Shown: piece by piece, positions 1 through 8,367 of the stretch
How the letters are laid out: each line of letters starts with the position of its first letter
How positions within the stretch are numbered: the stretch's first letter is position 1
Assembly (NCBI GenBank): GCA_963792655.1
Contig: CAWBWU010000006.1
Location: 1 to 64,000 of the forward strand
Direction of reading: 5' to 3'
Source of the DNA: DOZZ01 sp963792655
Lineage (GTDB): Bacteria > Acidobacteriota > Terriglobia > Bryobacterales > Bryobacteraceae
Length of the DNA stretch: 64,000 bases
Made by a program: the position numbers and the translations under genes
The notes under the pieces: model-generated
The model's input: the letters and a program-made list of their open reading frames with translations, nothing else
Databases searched by the model: none
What the model was told of the DNA's origin: nothing

Positions 1-547
1 TCGAATCCACCCGCAGGGAGAGAAGCTCGCCGCTTCTGAGGCCGCATCCGATCAGCATGGCGAGGATTGCGTAGTTCCTTATGCCCCGCAGTGACTCCCT
101 TTCTACATTCCCCAGCAGCCGTTTCCCCTGTTCCACGGTCAGCCAGTTTCCGAGGCGAACGCCAATCCGGCGCACGCCTTTCACTCTTCGAATGCCGGCG
201 GCCAGTTCAGGGCTGAGCAGCCCGGAATCCGCCGCTTCGAAGGCAACACGCCTTACCGCCGCGAGCCGCAGATTGATCGTGGTCGGAGCATAGCGCTTCT
301 GTTCGAGAAAGATCCGGTACCGGAGAACGACGGTTCGGTTGAAAGAAAGTCGTGGCTCCGAACAGTACCACTCGACAAAATCAGTGATGGCGCGGTCGTA
401 AGATCGTTGGCCGCTTTTCGACGTAAGGCTGTTCAGGACTGCTGCTTTGGACTGCTCCAGATCGGGAAGCGCCAGGATGTGCTTCGGCGGCGCCGCTTTC
501 TCTTTCGTGATTGCGACATAGGCCACGGCCTCCTCGGCCGGTGCCAT
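1..547 (-). CDS. Tyrosine site-specific integrase, N-terminal part (runs off window)
   Basis: Reading the minus strand from an ATG at 547 gives an open frame of 182 codons that leaves the window at base 1. The first half resembles a core-binding SAM-like domain. The last visible residues read AILAMLIGCGLRSGELLSLR, which is the first catalytic-arginine box of tyrosine recombinases (the R of GLRSGE). The His/Arg and Tyr boxes lie outside the window. An in-frame TAG lies seven codons upstream of the ATG, so this start is bounded. The gene begins the accessory region and may be an integron- or phage-type recombinase; the exact subgroup cannot be told. Confidence 0.8.
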   Translation of the reverse strand, partial: MAPAEEAVAYVAITKEKAAPPKHILALPDLEQSKAAVLNSLTSKSGQRSYDRAITDFVEWYCSEPRLSFNRTVVLRYRIFLEQKRYAPTTINLRLAAVRRVAFEAADSGLLSPELAAGIRRVKGVRRIGVRLGNWLTVEQGKRLLGNVERESLRGIRNYAILAMLIGCGLRSGELLSLRVDS

Positions 548-582
548 CAGGATGAACCAAACTCCGCACTACGCTAACAGGC

Positions 583-762
583 ATGGGCTTTAGGGGTCCC
601 ACCACATTCCGCAACGCGTGCTCCGGTCCCAACTTCCTGTTTGCCGACGATCCGGACAGAGCAATCTACCTCCTGAAAGGCGACGTGACAATCGAGAAGG
701 AAGATGTCTGGATCGGAGAGACCAATCAGCGCTGTCGAAGTCGGAGATCCAACTGCGGTTGA
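583..762 (+). pseudogene. Short ORF or gene fragment of 59 codons
   Basis: An ATG at 583 opens 59 codons ending in TGA at 760-762. The middle (FLFADDPDRAIYLLKGDVTI) has the residue mix of a real protein, while the last dozen residues are Arg/Ser rich and look like out-of-frame sequence. The YLLKGDVTI stretch faintly recalls a cyclic-nucleotide-binding beta-roll, but this is too short to name. The rest of 548-906 shows no other gene. It is most likely a remnant. Confidence 0.2.
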
Positions 763-906
763 ACACGCAGACACTGATTCGTTCACGCTTATGCCAAAGC
801 ACAGCTAAAACCGAAGGCGAATATTCGATAGCCGCACCGGGCGAAGAGTACGCTTTTACCTTTGGACCAGTAGAGACGAGAAGTCTAAATAGCTGCATCC
901 GAGGAA

Positions 907-1863
907 TCAGGCGATGCTCACTACGTTGGGCTTCTCCAGCAGCTTCAATCCTCCTGGCAGGGGCTTGATCCCAAAAATCTCCTCCACGGTCAGGGGAGGC
1001 TTGTCGAAATGGCCGCGCTTCTCCCACCGATTGGGAAAGAAGACCTTGATCCCGCGAAATTGGATGAACGGATAGACAGTACTGTCGGTCATCAGGTTGT
1101 ATTTCTGGATCTTCGATGCCGGATTGCCCAGCCCGTCGGCGTTGATGACCAGTTCCACGTTCTCATAGTTCTTCAGCGTCTTCTTGTCCTGGATCATGTT
1201 GGGCACGCCGTCGTGTACCGTCGGATCGCCAAACTGGTGCACGATCAGAATCTTCTTCGTCTTAAGATTCTGGCTTCTCACGTAGTGGTCGAGCACATCC
1301 TGCACCTCATTGATGTGCGCCGCCGTCACGGTTCCGATGGGTGTTCCGGGGTTGGGCTGATCGGCATGCGCGTGAAACTCGGGGTCGATCGCCACATGCA
1401 CGTTGTCGAAGGCAAGGTAGCCTTTCGCGATCATTCGCTGCACCTCCTCCGCGGGGTTTGATCGCCCTAGTTGCGTATCGAGAATGACCACCCAGCCCCG
1501 CGCAGCGGCAGGCTTTATGTATTTATCGACCAGATCGTCGCCAAAGTAGTTCAAACACTGTCCCTTGCCCGTGCAGGGTGTGGCGATCGCATAAACCAGA
1601 TGAATTCCCAGCACGACGCCCTTGCCATTGACGGCCGCGATCTGTTTGAGCCATGGCTTCGTGTCCACCGCCATGGCTTCGATGTCTCTGTACGTGCCCA
1701 GATGGCCCAAAATCGGGGCTCTCGCGAAGCCGCGACCATAAACAGTGAACAAGGTATTCTTCTCCAGCAGGCCCACTCGGGCGGACGCGGGGGACTGCTG
1801 ACTGGAAAAGGCACACACCGCAAAGAGTGCGCAGCAGGAGATTCTCGTAACAATAGAGAGCAC
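907..1863 (-). CDS. Secreted protein of unknown function
   Basis: The frame is open up to an ATG at 2067, but the first 68 codons of that version are Arg/Pro-rich and look non-coding. A GTG at 1863, preceded by AGGGTGG, begins a good Sec signal peptide (MLSIVTRISCCALFAVCAF, cut near SPASA), so that start is preferred. The mature part of about 290 residues has alternating hydrophobic strands (GWVVILDTQL, KKILIVHQFGD, VELVINADG) and acidic turns suggesting an alpha/beta barrel. I do not recognise the family. It sits alone between a fragment and the group II intron, within the accessory region. Confidence 0.65.
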   Translation of the reverse strand: MLSIVTRISCCALFAVCAFSSQQSPASARVGLLEKNTLFTVYGRGFARAPILGHLGTYRDIEAMAVDTKPWLKQIAAVNGKGVVLGIHLVYAIATPCTGKGQCLNYFGDDLVDKYIKPAAARGWVVILDTQLGRSNPAEEVQRMIAKGYLAFDNVHVAIDPEFHAHADQPNPGTPIGTVTAAHINEVQDVLDHYVRSQNLKTKKILIVHQFGDPTVHDGVPNMIQDKKTLKNYENVELVINADGLGNPASKIQKYNLMTDSTVYPFIQFRGIKVFFPNRWEKRGHFDKPPLTVEEIFGIKPLPGGLKLLEKPNVVSIA

Positions 1864-2237
1864 GGACCACCCTGCAGGCAGGCCGGATACCAAACGGGGA
1901 ACGTGAATGAGAGGAACTCTTTCCCACAAGCGCTGCGTGGCAGTTTGCTTTCGCGGTGCCGGAAGATGAGGAACAGTCGTATGCTGCAGGCCGCGACGGG
2001 TATCTGACAGAACCGATCGATACGCGGCCATTCGCAATTTACATCCGCGAGTGTTTTCTGAATGCACCGACCGCTTCTGCTGGTTGAGCGACCTTGGTTC
2101 CCTGCAAGGAATCCGGCACGCCGATCACCCGCGTTTAATCGCGACAGTGCGATCTCACGTGGACAGTTCAGGTCATCACTACGCCGTTACCCTCGATCTA
2201 CACCACCGACCTCCCACATCAACAAGTAGCGCGTTAG
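1864..2237. other. Intergenic stretch ending at the intron 3' exon
   Basis: No convincing gene is seen on either strand here. The right end (minus-strand CTAACGCGC...) is the 3' exon of the group II intron. It should join the 5' exon that begins above 4175 if the intron is removed. It may contain the end of the IS91-type element into which the intron went. Confidence 0.4.
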
Positions 2238-2256
2238 ATCGGCATAGGGGCGGTAG

Positions 2257-3750
2257 TCACCCACCGACCCCTGCCACACCACCGTGCGTACGGGTCCGTA
2301 CACGGCGGTTCGAGAGTTGATACCGTTCCTCGTCGACGAACGGAGGAAGACCAAGCGATTCAAAGTAGGCATTGGAAAGCCCCACAGAGAGGGCCTTGGC
2401 GCGTGCGAGATACCAGGGACCAAGTCCGCTGCCAGCGGTGTTACTCGCCAGCCTCGGGCGGACCCCGAGATCCAACAGAGCTGCCCGACGACGGCGTGGG
2501 GTTTTCCACTGTCGCCACAAAGCAGCCCGAAGCCGCAAACGAACCCAACGGATAAGACCAAGCAGCACTTCAGGCGTTTCACAAAAACCGAAATAGCCTC
2601 GCCAACCCCGTAGATACGGAACCAGCTCAGCCATCGTACCTTCCATGCTTGCGCCCTTTGCCCGGCGTGTTATTTCACGAACCCGCTTCTTGAACCGTTC
2701 CAGGGCTTTGGGCGCAATCGCCCGTTTCACCTCCGGACCTTTCGTAAAGCTGAATCCGAGAAACTTCAGTTCCTGCGGTCGCGCTACTGCACTCTTTGTC
2801 TCATTCACCTTGAGCTTGAGCCTTTGCGTAATGAATCGCGTAATGCTCTCCATCACCCGTCGACCCGCCCGTTCGCTGCGAACGTAGATATTGCTATCGT
2901 CCGCATACCGAACAAAACGTAGTCCCCGGCGCTCTAACTCCCGGTCGAGTTCATCAAGTACAAGATTGCTGAGCAGTGGCGAAAGTGGACCTCCTTGCGG
3001 AGTGCCTTCCACGCTCGGGCTGACCAATCCGTTCTCCATCACTCCCGCGTTCAAGAACGCGCGAATGAGTTTCAGCAACCGCTTGTCCGCAATCCGTTTC
3101 GCGATACTACCCATCAGTTTGTCGTGATTGACCCGATCAAAGAATTTCTCTAGATCAAGATCCACCACCCAGCCGTAGCCTGCAGCGACGTACTGCTGTG
3201 CGCGCGCTACTGCTTGATGAGCTGATCGTTCCGGTCGGAACCCATAGCTGCTGTCAGAGAACGTCCGATCCCAGTTCCGCTGCAGAACCTGCATCACCGA
3301 CTGCTGAATGAACCGATCCAACACGGTCGGGATGCCAAGCTTTCGCACCCCGCCATCCGGTTTGGGGATTTCCACCCGCCTCACCGGTTTCGGTTCATAG
3401 GTCCCGTTCAGCAACTGTTCACGGATTTCTGGCCAGTGCTCTTTCAGATAGTCGCTCAGTTGACCGACAGTCATCCTGTCGGCTCCGGCGCTACCCTTAT
3501 TGACCTTTACCCGCCGCAATGCTTCCTTCAGGTTTTGTCGCTCACATACTTCCTCCATCGATCGTTCTGGATTAGTTGGGCGTTCGGGACCATGGGCCAC
3601 CAATGGCGATTCAGTCTCTTCCCCCTGCGTTCTGCGGGCTTCACCCGCCAGTGCGGAAGGAAAGTCCAGTTCAGTCTGGATATGCCGCTGCTTGTCGCTC
3701 TTGAGATCCATGTCGTACTTGCCTCTGCTCTCGTTCGGGCCTTCGATCAC
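2257..3750 (-). CDS. ltrA: Group II intron reverse transcriptase/maturase
   Basis: This 497-residue intron-encoded protein copies and splices its own intron. The fingers/palm reverse transcriptase region includes GIPTVLDRFIQQ, DLEKFFDRV, GTPQGGPLSPLLSN and the catalytic YADD near residue 281. A maturase (GIIM) segment with LRGWRGYFGF follows near residue 385. No HNH endonuclease box is visible at the C-terminus, as in introns that rely on replication forks or hairpin targets. The last 17 codons (RRVRTRTHGGVAG...) run through domain V of the ribozyme, so the stop codon lies inside the RNA core. The gene looks intact. Confidence 0.93.
   Translation of the reverse strand: MIEGPNESRGKYDMDLKSDKQRHIQTELDFPSALAGEARRTQGEETESPLVAHGPERPTNPERSMEEVCERQNLKEALRRVKVNKGSAGADRMTVGQLSDYLKEHWPEIREQLLNGTYEPKPVRRVEIPKPDGGVRKLGIPTVLDRFIQQSVMQVLQRNWDRTFSDSSYGFRPERSAHQAVARAQQYVAAGYGWVVDLDLEKFFDRVNHDKLMGSIAKRIADKRLLKLIRAFLNAGVMENGLVSPSVEGTPQGGPLSPLLSNLVLDELDRELERRGLRFVRYADDSNIYVRSERAGRRVMESITRFITQRLKLKVNETKSAVARPQELKFLGFSFTKGPEVKRAIAPKALERFKKRVREITRRAKGASMEGTMAELVPYLRGWRGYFGFCETPEVLLGLIRWVRLRLRAALWRQWKTPRRRRAALLDLGVRPRLASNTAGSGLGPWYLARAKALSVGLSNAYFESLGLPPFVDEERYQLSNRRVRTRTHGGVAGVGG
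2279..2308 (-). ncRNA. Group II intron domain V hairpin
   Basis: On the minus strand CCGCCGTG pairs with CACGGTGG (one G-U pair), UACG pairs with CGUA around a GACC tetraloop, and an unpaired CG forms the two-base bulge typical of domain V. The hairpin overlaps the end of the maturase frame. It is the catalytic core of the intron and the strongest evidence that the RNA is functional. Confidence 0.85.
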
Positions 3751-4175
3751 CGTTTCCGGCTTAGCCTATCTGTTATCTCCGCCTTTCGGCGTTGGAGTGC
3801 CTCACTAGCCTTGCCGACAGCGTGACCTACTATGCCCTCTGCTGACTTCTGCCCTGCGGTCAGATTGCCTTTCGGCAGTCTCAGTCGCTTTCGCGACACA
3901 GAGCAGATCTCCTGAGGTAAGTTCAGCCGCCTTCTGTGCACAGCCGCCGAATCTACGTTCCGCATCTTTGATGGATATGGACTTCGCGGTAAGTTGCCCG
4001 CTCGTCCGACGCTAACGCCTTGTATTCGGTTCTTGTCCATCGACTCGCACATTTGATCCATGCTTCTTTCAGACCCCGCCTCGCGACGGTAGCCCTTGCA
4101 TCATCTCTAGCCCTTCACCTCCATCAGGTTGGGCAGGGACTTTCACCCTTAAGCTGCTGAACATGCTCAGCACAC
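3751..4175 (-). ncRNA. Intron 5' ribozyme domains (I to III)
   Basis: These 425 bases upstream of the maturase gene are structured RNA rather than protein coding. They start with GTGTG and carry several hairpins plus the GGGUGAAAGUCCC motif common in domain I of bacterial group II introns. A 104-codon open frame in this stretch is an artefact of the RNA. Confidence 0.7.
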
Positions 4176-4261
4176 AACTAAGCCGCTGGCGCGGCGGACG
4201 CAGTTGCGTGGGTGCTTCGAGGATTAAACAGCGGTAGTTTCTGTCACGGAAGGAGTTTTCT

Positions 4262-5158
4262 GTGACACCACTACGTCAACGGGTGCTGGACGAGCTTCAG
4301 CGCCGTAACTATTCACCAGCCACGGCTCGCGGCTACATTCTGGCCATCAAACAGTTTGCGGAGTATTTCGGTAAGTCGCCGGAGCGACTCGGCGGCGACG
4401 AGATACGCCAGTTCGAGCTTCATCTGCTCAAAGAGAAGAAACTCGCCCCCGGCACTGTCGAGGGGCGCATGTCTGCTTTGCGTTTCCTGTACAGGAAGGT
4501 TTTGAAACGGCGGGATATCGCCTATGACGACCTGATCTTTCCCAAGGTTCCCCGGAAGTTGCCGGTGGTGCTGAGCCCCGAGGAGATCACGAAGATGATC
4601 GAGGCAGCCCCGAACCGGCTGCACCGGATCATCCTCATGGTCCTCTACGCTACCGGCATACGCCGCACCGAGGCTTCGCTCCTCAAAGTCAGCGACATTG
4701 ATAGCGAGCGTATGGTGATCCACATCCATCAAGGCAAGGGCTCGCGGGACCGCGACGTACCGATGACGCCCAAGCTGCTCGAAGCCCTCCGCGAGTATTT
4801 TCGCTGGAAGCGCCCCAAAGTTTATCTCTTCCCCAGCACCGAGGGTCATCGCGGAGTAGAGCAGCCGCTTTCGGATCATACGATCTGGTACATCTGCAGC
4901 GAAGCGGCGAAACGCGCAGGAATCAAGAAGAGGGTCGGTGCCCACACGCTTCGCCACAGTTTCGCGACAACCCTGATGGAGGCCGGGACCGACCTGCGGA
5001 CGATCCAACTTCTCATGGGACACGCGCACCTGGAACACACCATGGTTTATTTGCACCTGTCGCAACGTCACCTGCATGCAGCTTCCAACCCGCTCGATCA
5101 GATCACGGTTGGTGGCCAGAGCTTTTCACGAAAGCGACCGGAGAACTATCAGGCGTGA
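4262..5158 (+). CDS. Tyrosine recombinase of an IS91-type element
   Basis: This 298-residue XerC/D-like recombinase starts at GTG 4262 behind GGAAGGAG. It has an N-terminal SAM-like core-binding domain (residues 1-90) and a catalytic domain with the expected boxes: Arg in ATGIRRTE (about 133), HTLRHSF (about 228), GHAHLEHT (about 253), and the nucleophile Tyr in MVYLHLS (about 262). The stop overlaps the start of the next gene in GTGA, so the two are translationally coupled. Tyrosine recombinases upstream of IS91-family transposases are a known arrangement; the role here is presumed to be accessory to transposition. Confidence 0.92.
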   Translation: MTPLRQRVLDELQRRNYSPATARGYILAIKQFAEYFGKSPERLGGDEIRQFELHLLKEKKLAPGTVEGRMSALRFLYRKVLKRRDIAYDDLIFPKVPRKLPVVLSPEEITKMIEAAPNRLHRIILMVLYATGIRRTEASLLKVSDIDSERMVIHIHQGKGSRDRDVPMTPKLLEALREYFRWKRPKVYLFPSTEGHRGVEQPLSDHTIWYICSEAAKRAGIKKRVGAHTLRHSFATTLMEAGTDLRTIQLLMGHAHLEHTMVYLHLSQRHLHAASNPLDQITVGGQSFSRKRPENYQA

Positions 5159-6342
5159 CACGGCCACCCTGGGAGGTGGCCGACATCATCCACAGGGCAG
5201 GAATCCGATTCATCGAACGCTACCGCAGTTCGTTGACCTGGGCACAACTCAAAGTGCTCCGGGCAATCGAGCGCTGCCGCACAGCCGCACTCGGCGGCCA
5301 TCGCGATCGATGCGTTCGTTGCGGGCATCAGGCCATCTCTTACAACTCCTGCCGAAACCGCCACTGTCCGAAATGCCAGACCAACGCACGCGAGAAATGG
5401 CTGCGTGCCCGGCAACAGGAACTCCTGCCGGTGAACTACTACCACTTGGTCTTCAGCGTCCCGCATGTCCTGGTGCCCTTAATCTGGCAGAACCAGAAGA
5501 TACTGTTCGCGCTCCTGTTTGAAGCCACCGCCGCCACCCTGCTGGAAGTAGCCGCCGATCCCAGGCACCTCGGCGCCGAGATTGGTTTCCTCGGCATTCT
5601 GCATACCTGGGGCCAGACACTACAAAGACATCCACACATTCACTGCGTAGTGCCCGGCGGAGGGCTGTCGCCGGACCATGAGCGGTGGATCTCGTCACCC
5701 CCTCGCTTCTTCCTGCCGGTGCGAGTACTCAGCCGCGTCTTTCGCGGTAAGTTCGTTGCCGGCCTGCGCCGCGCTTTCGGCCAACATCAGCTTGGCTTCT
5801 ATGGAGAGTGCCAGCCGCTGGCGGAGGAGAAAGCCTTCGCCGCGTTCCTGCGCACTCTCTTTCGGCAGGATTGGGTGGTCTACGCCAAAAAGCCGTTCGG
5901 CGGCCCGGATCACGTCCTACAGTACCTGGCTCGCTACACCCATCGTGTGGCCATCTCCAATCATCGCCTCCTGTCGGTGGACGACAGCAGCGTCAGCTTC
6001 CGATGGAAAGACTACGCCCATCACAGCAAGTGCCGCATGATGACGCTTCCCCACGAAGAGTTCCTCCGCCGCCTCGTGCAGCATGTCTTGCCGAAGGGAC
6101 TTCCCCGGATTCGCTACTTCGGGTGGTTGGCCAATCGGCGACGGCAGAAACTACTCCCGCTCTGCCGCACACTACTGGGCGCCATGCCCCCGGATAGTGC
6201 AGGAACCACACCTACAGCCTGCGAAACCGCTCTGCCGCAATGCCCCTGCTGCGGCGGAGCGATGCACGTAGTCGAACGATTGACAGCCAGGCAGATCCTG
6301 CGCGAAGAACAACGACAGGTCTGCATTATTGATAGTTCGTAG
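5155..6342 (+). CDS. IS91-family HUH/Y2 transposase
   Basis: This 395-residue rolling-circle transposase has an N-terminal zinc-binding region (CVRCGH...CRNRHCPKC, residues 45-75) and the HUH metal motif in HPHIHCVVPGGG near residue 160. The paired tyrosines YLARY near residue 258 would be the DNA nucleophiles. It starts at a GTG inside the stop of the upstream recombinase. Nothing is missing, so the transposase looks intact. Such elements move by single-strand rolling circle between oriIS and terIS and make no target duplication, so exact ends are hard to fix from one copy. Confidence 0.93.
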   Translation: MTRPPWEVADIIHRAGIRFIERYRSSLTWAQLKVLRAIERCRTAALGGHRDRCVRCGHQAISYNSCRNRHCPKCQTNAREKWLRARQQELLPVNYYHLVFSVPHVLVPLIWQNQKILFALLFEATAATLLEVAADPRHLGAEIGFLGILHTWGQTLQRHPHIHCVVPGGGLSPDHERWISSPPRFFLPVRVLSRVFRGKFVAGLRRAFGQHQLGFYGECQPLAEEKAFAAFLRTLFRQDWVVYAKKPFGGPDHVLQYLARYTHRVAISNHRLLSVDDSSVSFRWKDYAHHSKCRMMTLPHEEFLRRLVQHVLPKGLPRIRYFGWLANRRRQKLLPLCRTLLGAMPPDSAGTTPTACETALPQCPCCGGAMHVVERLTARQILREEQRQVCIIDSS

Positions 6343-6854
6343 CAACAGGTCCAGTCTGGCGCTTGCTCCGTGTGCTTCGGCACGCGCAACAGACGTGTGC
6401 CTGGACACCGCAAAAAGCCATCTTCTGCGCCCAGAGCAACGGTCCGCCATCGGCCATGCCCCCTGTCCGGATTCGCTCTTCAGTCGCTCGGCCAATGCAA
6501 CTACGCCCCAGGATCACCAGACGTACCGCGATACCGGCATTCAAAACCCATAGAAGCTCCGTGGCGCTCGCGCCAGCGGCTTCCTTCAAACGCTCTTATC
6601 GAAACCGCCCCGCGTCGAATTCGCGCGCTCCCGTCAGGCCTGCACGCCGGGGCGCTTCCGATAAGAACCTAGCGTTTCCCGGCAAGGTGACTTACTTCCG
6701 AAGATCACAGAGGACGAGCCGACCGTTCGTTCCCGATCCGGGGTCGATGGTCCGGTTCGAAGTCTTGTCTCAGCAGCCCGCTAAACGGTACCGTGGGTAA
6801 TTATCGAGAGTCGTATCCGACGCGACTGAATGCGGCCCTTCGAGGTGCCGACTT
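6343..6854. other. Non-coding right flank of the IS91-type element
   Basis: No gene is supported in these 512 bases. They hold a short hairpin (GGCGCTCGCGCC, about 6553-6564) and a larger imperfect inverted repeat at 6594-6666. These are plausible parts of the element's oriIS end. The element boundary therefore probably lies between about 6550 and 6700. Confidence 0.45.
6594..6666. repeat. Imperfect inverted repeat, candidate IS91 terminus
   Basis: The arms TCTTATCGAAACCGCCCCG (6594-6612) and its near complement at 6648-6666 pair at 17 of 19 positions across a 35-nt spacer. The spacer itself is GC rich. It lies about 250 bases after the transposase stop, where the terminal origin of IS91-like elements is expected. 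The assignment as a transposon end is inferred. Confidence 0.5.
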
Positions 6855-7596
6855 ATGCCGATGAGTTCCTGTTTATGTGGTAGTGCGATGCTCGCCTGCG
6901 TGTTCAGCGCCTCTGTCCTTTGCGTTCAGCAGCCAAGCGCATCAAGTAGCGTGAAGACATCCGCAGCTGTTCCCAAAATCCCGTACCCGTCCGGACCGCT
7001 CGGCATCGGCAGGATCGGTTTTCACTGGATCGATGCTTCCCGCCCTGACAACTACGACCCAAAGCGCAAGCGCGAGCTGATGGTCTATTTCTGGTATCCG
7101 ACGGCAAAATCGAACCATGCCCAAGGCAGTACCTTGTAGGCGCGGCACAAATGGACGCGATGCCCGCAATCAATAAATTCATGAGCCAGGAGTTCGGCAA
7201 TCTCTGGGCTCCCATGGTTTCCGGAGAGATTTCATCCCATGCGATCGACCGCGCGCCCATCGCCAGCAGCCGCACTCCATTTTCGATTGTCACTTTCTCT
7301 CACGGGCTTGGCAGCACAGGGTTCCAATACACGGTGCTGATTGAATTCCTAGTGAGTCATGGATACGTCGTAGCCAGCATTGAACACCCCTACACGGCGA
7401 AGGCGATCTGGTTCACAGACGGCAGGGTCATCACCCAGCGCAACGATTCACCGCCTGCTCGGCTATCCCAGGCTGAGCGTCTGAGCTGGATCATGAAACA
7501 AACTTCGGTCGGGATCAACCAGGGCGCGGCCGACATTCGCTTCGTCATCGATCGCATGAAGCAGCTCAATCACGACAAGCAGTCATCGTTCTTCCA
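6855..7596 (+). pseudogene. Truncated PAF-acetylhydrolase-like alpha/beta hydrolase
   Basis: A signal peptide (from ATG 6855) leads into a hydrolase of the platelet-activating-factor acetylhydrolase type: GIGRIGFHWIDASRPDNYD, ELMVYFWYP, then FSHGLGSTG and HGYVVASIEHPY. The frame breaks near 7120: the first frame stops at TAG 7137, while the correct continuation (QYLVGAAQMDA) lies in another frame from about 7127. The protein then ends abruptly after DKQSSFF, just before the GxSxG nucleophile would appear, where unrelated conjugation-type DNA begins. It therefore lacks the catalytic serine and is dead regardless of the frameshift. Confidence 0.8.
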
Positions 7597-8020
7597 CATG
7601 GTTCACCAACTCCGAAAGCGCCCCGCTCGCATCGCCAGCCATATTGGCTCCAACATTCTTCAGGAACCTGGAGTAGCGAAGCTTTCCTCGGGCGATTGCA
7701 CTTTTCCTTCCTTGCTCGTCCGTCTCCGGAAGAGAACTGAGGATGACCTTCGCCAGCGCATCCACATATGCGAACAGAGCCTGTTGCGCTGTACTGACGC
7801 GTCGAATCTCTTTCAAGTTCCGTTCCAATGATGCGCTAATCCGCTGTTCGGATTCGTTCAGTGCTGAATCGGGACCGCGGAGTTCCTTGTCGATTGCCGC
7901 CCGCATGAATGCGCTTGGGCTGGCAAAGTGGCGTGTCTTAGCGGTCTGAACGATTGCCTTGTACATTCCATCGTCAAGGCGCATACCCCTCATGGCACTA
8001 CTTTTCTTCTTTGCCGGCAT
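7583..8020 (-). CDS. Ribbon-helix-helix relaxosome accessory protein (TraJ/MobC-like)
   Basis: This protein of 145 residues has a basic start (MPAKKKSSAMRGMRL), then an RHH-type DNA-binding segment (RLDDGMYKAIVQTAK, SPSAFMRAAIDKEL) and a helical C-terminal half. That build matches the small proteins that bind oriT beside a relaxase. It is transcribed away from the TraK-like gene at 8368 across a 347-bp gap, the same divergent layout as traJ-oriT-traK in IncP plasmids. Its 3' end overlaps the remnant hydrolase, marking the junction of the insert. No relaxase gene is found next to it. Confidence 0.6.
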   Translation of the reverse strand: MPAKKKSSAMRGMRLDDGMYKAIVQTAKTRHFASPSAFMRAAIDKELRGPDSALNESEQRISASLERNLKEIRRVSTAQQALFAYVDALAKVILSSLPETDEQGRKSAIARGKLRYSRFLKNVGANMAGDASGALSELVNHVEER

Positions 8021-8367
8021 CGCAAACTCCTGCTAAACAAATGCTAAACGGAAACATTACTTTGCACAACATCCCAAATAGCTGAAATTGCGCAAGTTGC
8101 ATTAGAAAAACGGACCTACTGCTAAACAACCCTTTATGTTCCTCTACCGGTTGTTTGCTGTCAAAACCGTCGTCCTGAGACCCGGTCAACCACTCTGAAA
8201 TTTATTAAAAGCGGCCTTCAGAGGTTCATAGCGGTACCGGACGGTGTTTGCCGGCTTTTCGGCGGTCGATTGCGAACCACTTGCGGGCTTTTGTCGGAGA
8301 TGAAGGTTTTTCGCGGCTTCCTGTCCAAAATCGTTTGCTCTAATCCTTTATCTGTAGGAGCCCCGAA
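8021..8367. other. Candidate origin of transfer between divergent TraJ/TraK-like genes
   Basis: This AT-richer gap holds TGCTAAAC direct repeats at 8031-8038, 8042-8049 and 8120-8127, the first two exactly 11 bp apart. It also holds an inverted repeat AAACAACC (8124-8131) / GGTTGTTT (8149-8156) with a 17-nt spacer. Such repeats are what an RHH relaxosome protein would bind. No exact nic consensus was identified. The role as oriT is inferred from the layout. Confidence 0.4.
8302..8360 (+). repeat. Diverged leader repeat, copy A
   Basis: About 59 bases directly before the TraK-like start codon resemble 9541-9598. Shared blocks are GTTTTTCG, TTC-TGTCCAA-A, GCT..AA.CC and TTATCTGTAGGAG. Each copy ends in the ribosome-binding site of a non-ATG-started gene, so the repeat may carry a promoter or regulator site that was duplicated. 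Confidence 0.55.

Larger units (their letters stand above)
2238..4175 (-). mobile_element. Group II intron (ribozyme plus reverse transcriptase)
   Basis: The boundaries come from RNA signals. The minus strand begins GTGTG at 4175, matching the GUGYG 5' consensus, followed by a short CUGA/UCAG hairpin and GGGUGAAAGUCCC. At the far end a domain V hairpin lies at 2279-2308: an 8-bp stem with one G-U pair, a 2-nt CG bulge, a 4-bp stem and a GACC loop. Domain VI follows, with an unpaired A near the 3' end, and the intron closes with GCCGAT at 2238. The total is about 1.94 kb. The 5' exon ends in a GC-rich hairpin (GCCGC-GCCA-GCGGC) followed by TTAGTT, the sort of target used by group IIC introns. 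The class assignment is inferred. Confidence 0.85.

Noticed and set aside
1864..2067. ATG start at 2067 for the secreted protein at 907
   Set aside because: The extra 68 residues are Arg/Pro/Thr-rich without hydrophobic core, and the signal peptide begins at GTG 1863 with a ribosome site.
3747..4061. 104-codon frame upstream of the maturase
   Set aside because: It falls within the structured 5' domains of the group II intron and lacks protein features.
2220..4200. Integron attC site around the intron, suggested by GCGTTAG and a GC stem
   Set aside because: The joined exons give only part of the attC core and no integron integrase or cassette array is seen; the hairpin is better explained as an IS end or terminator.
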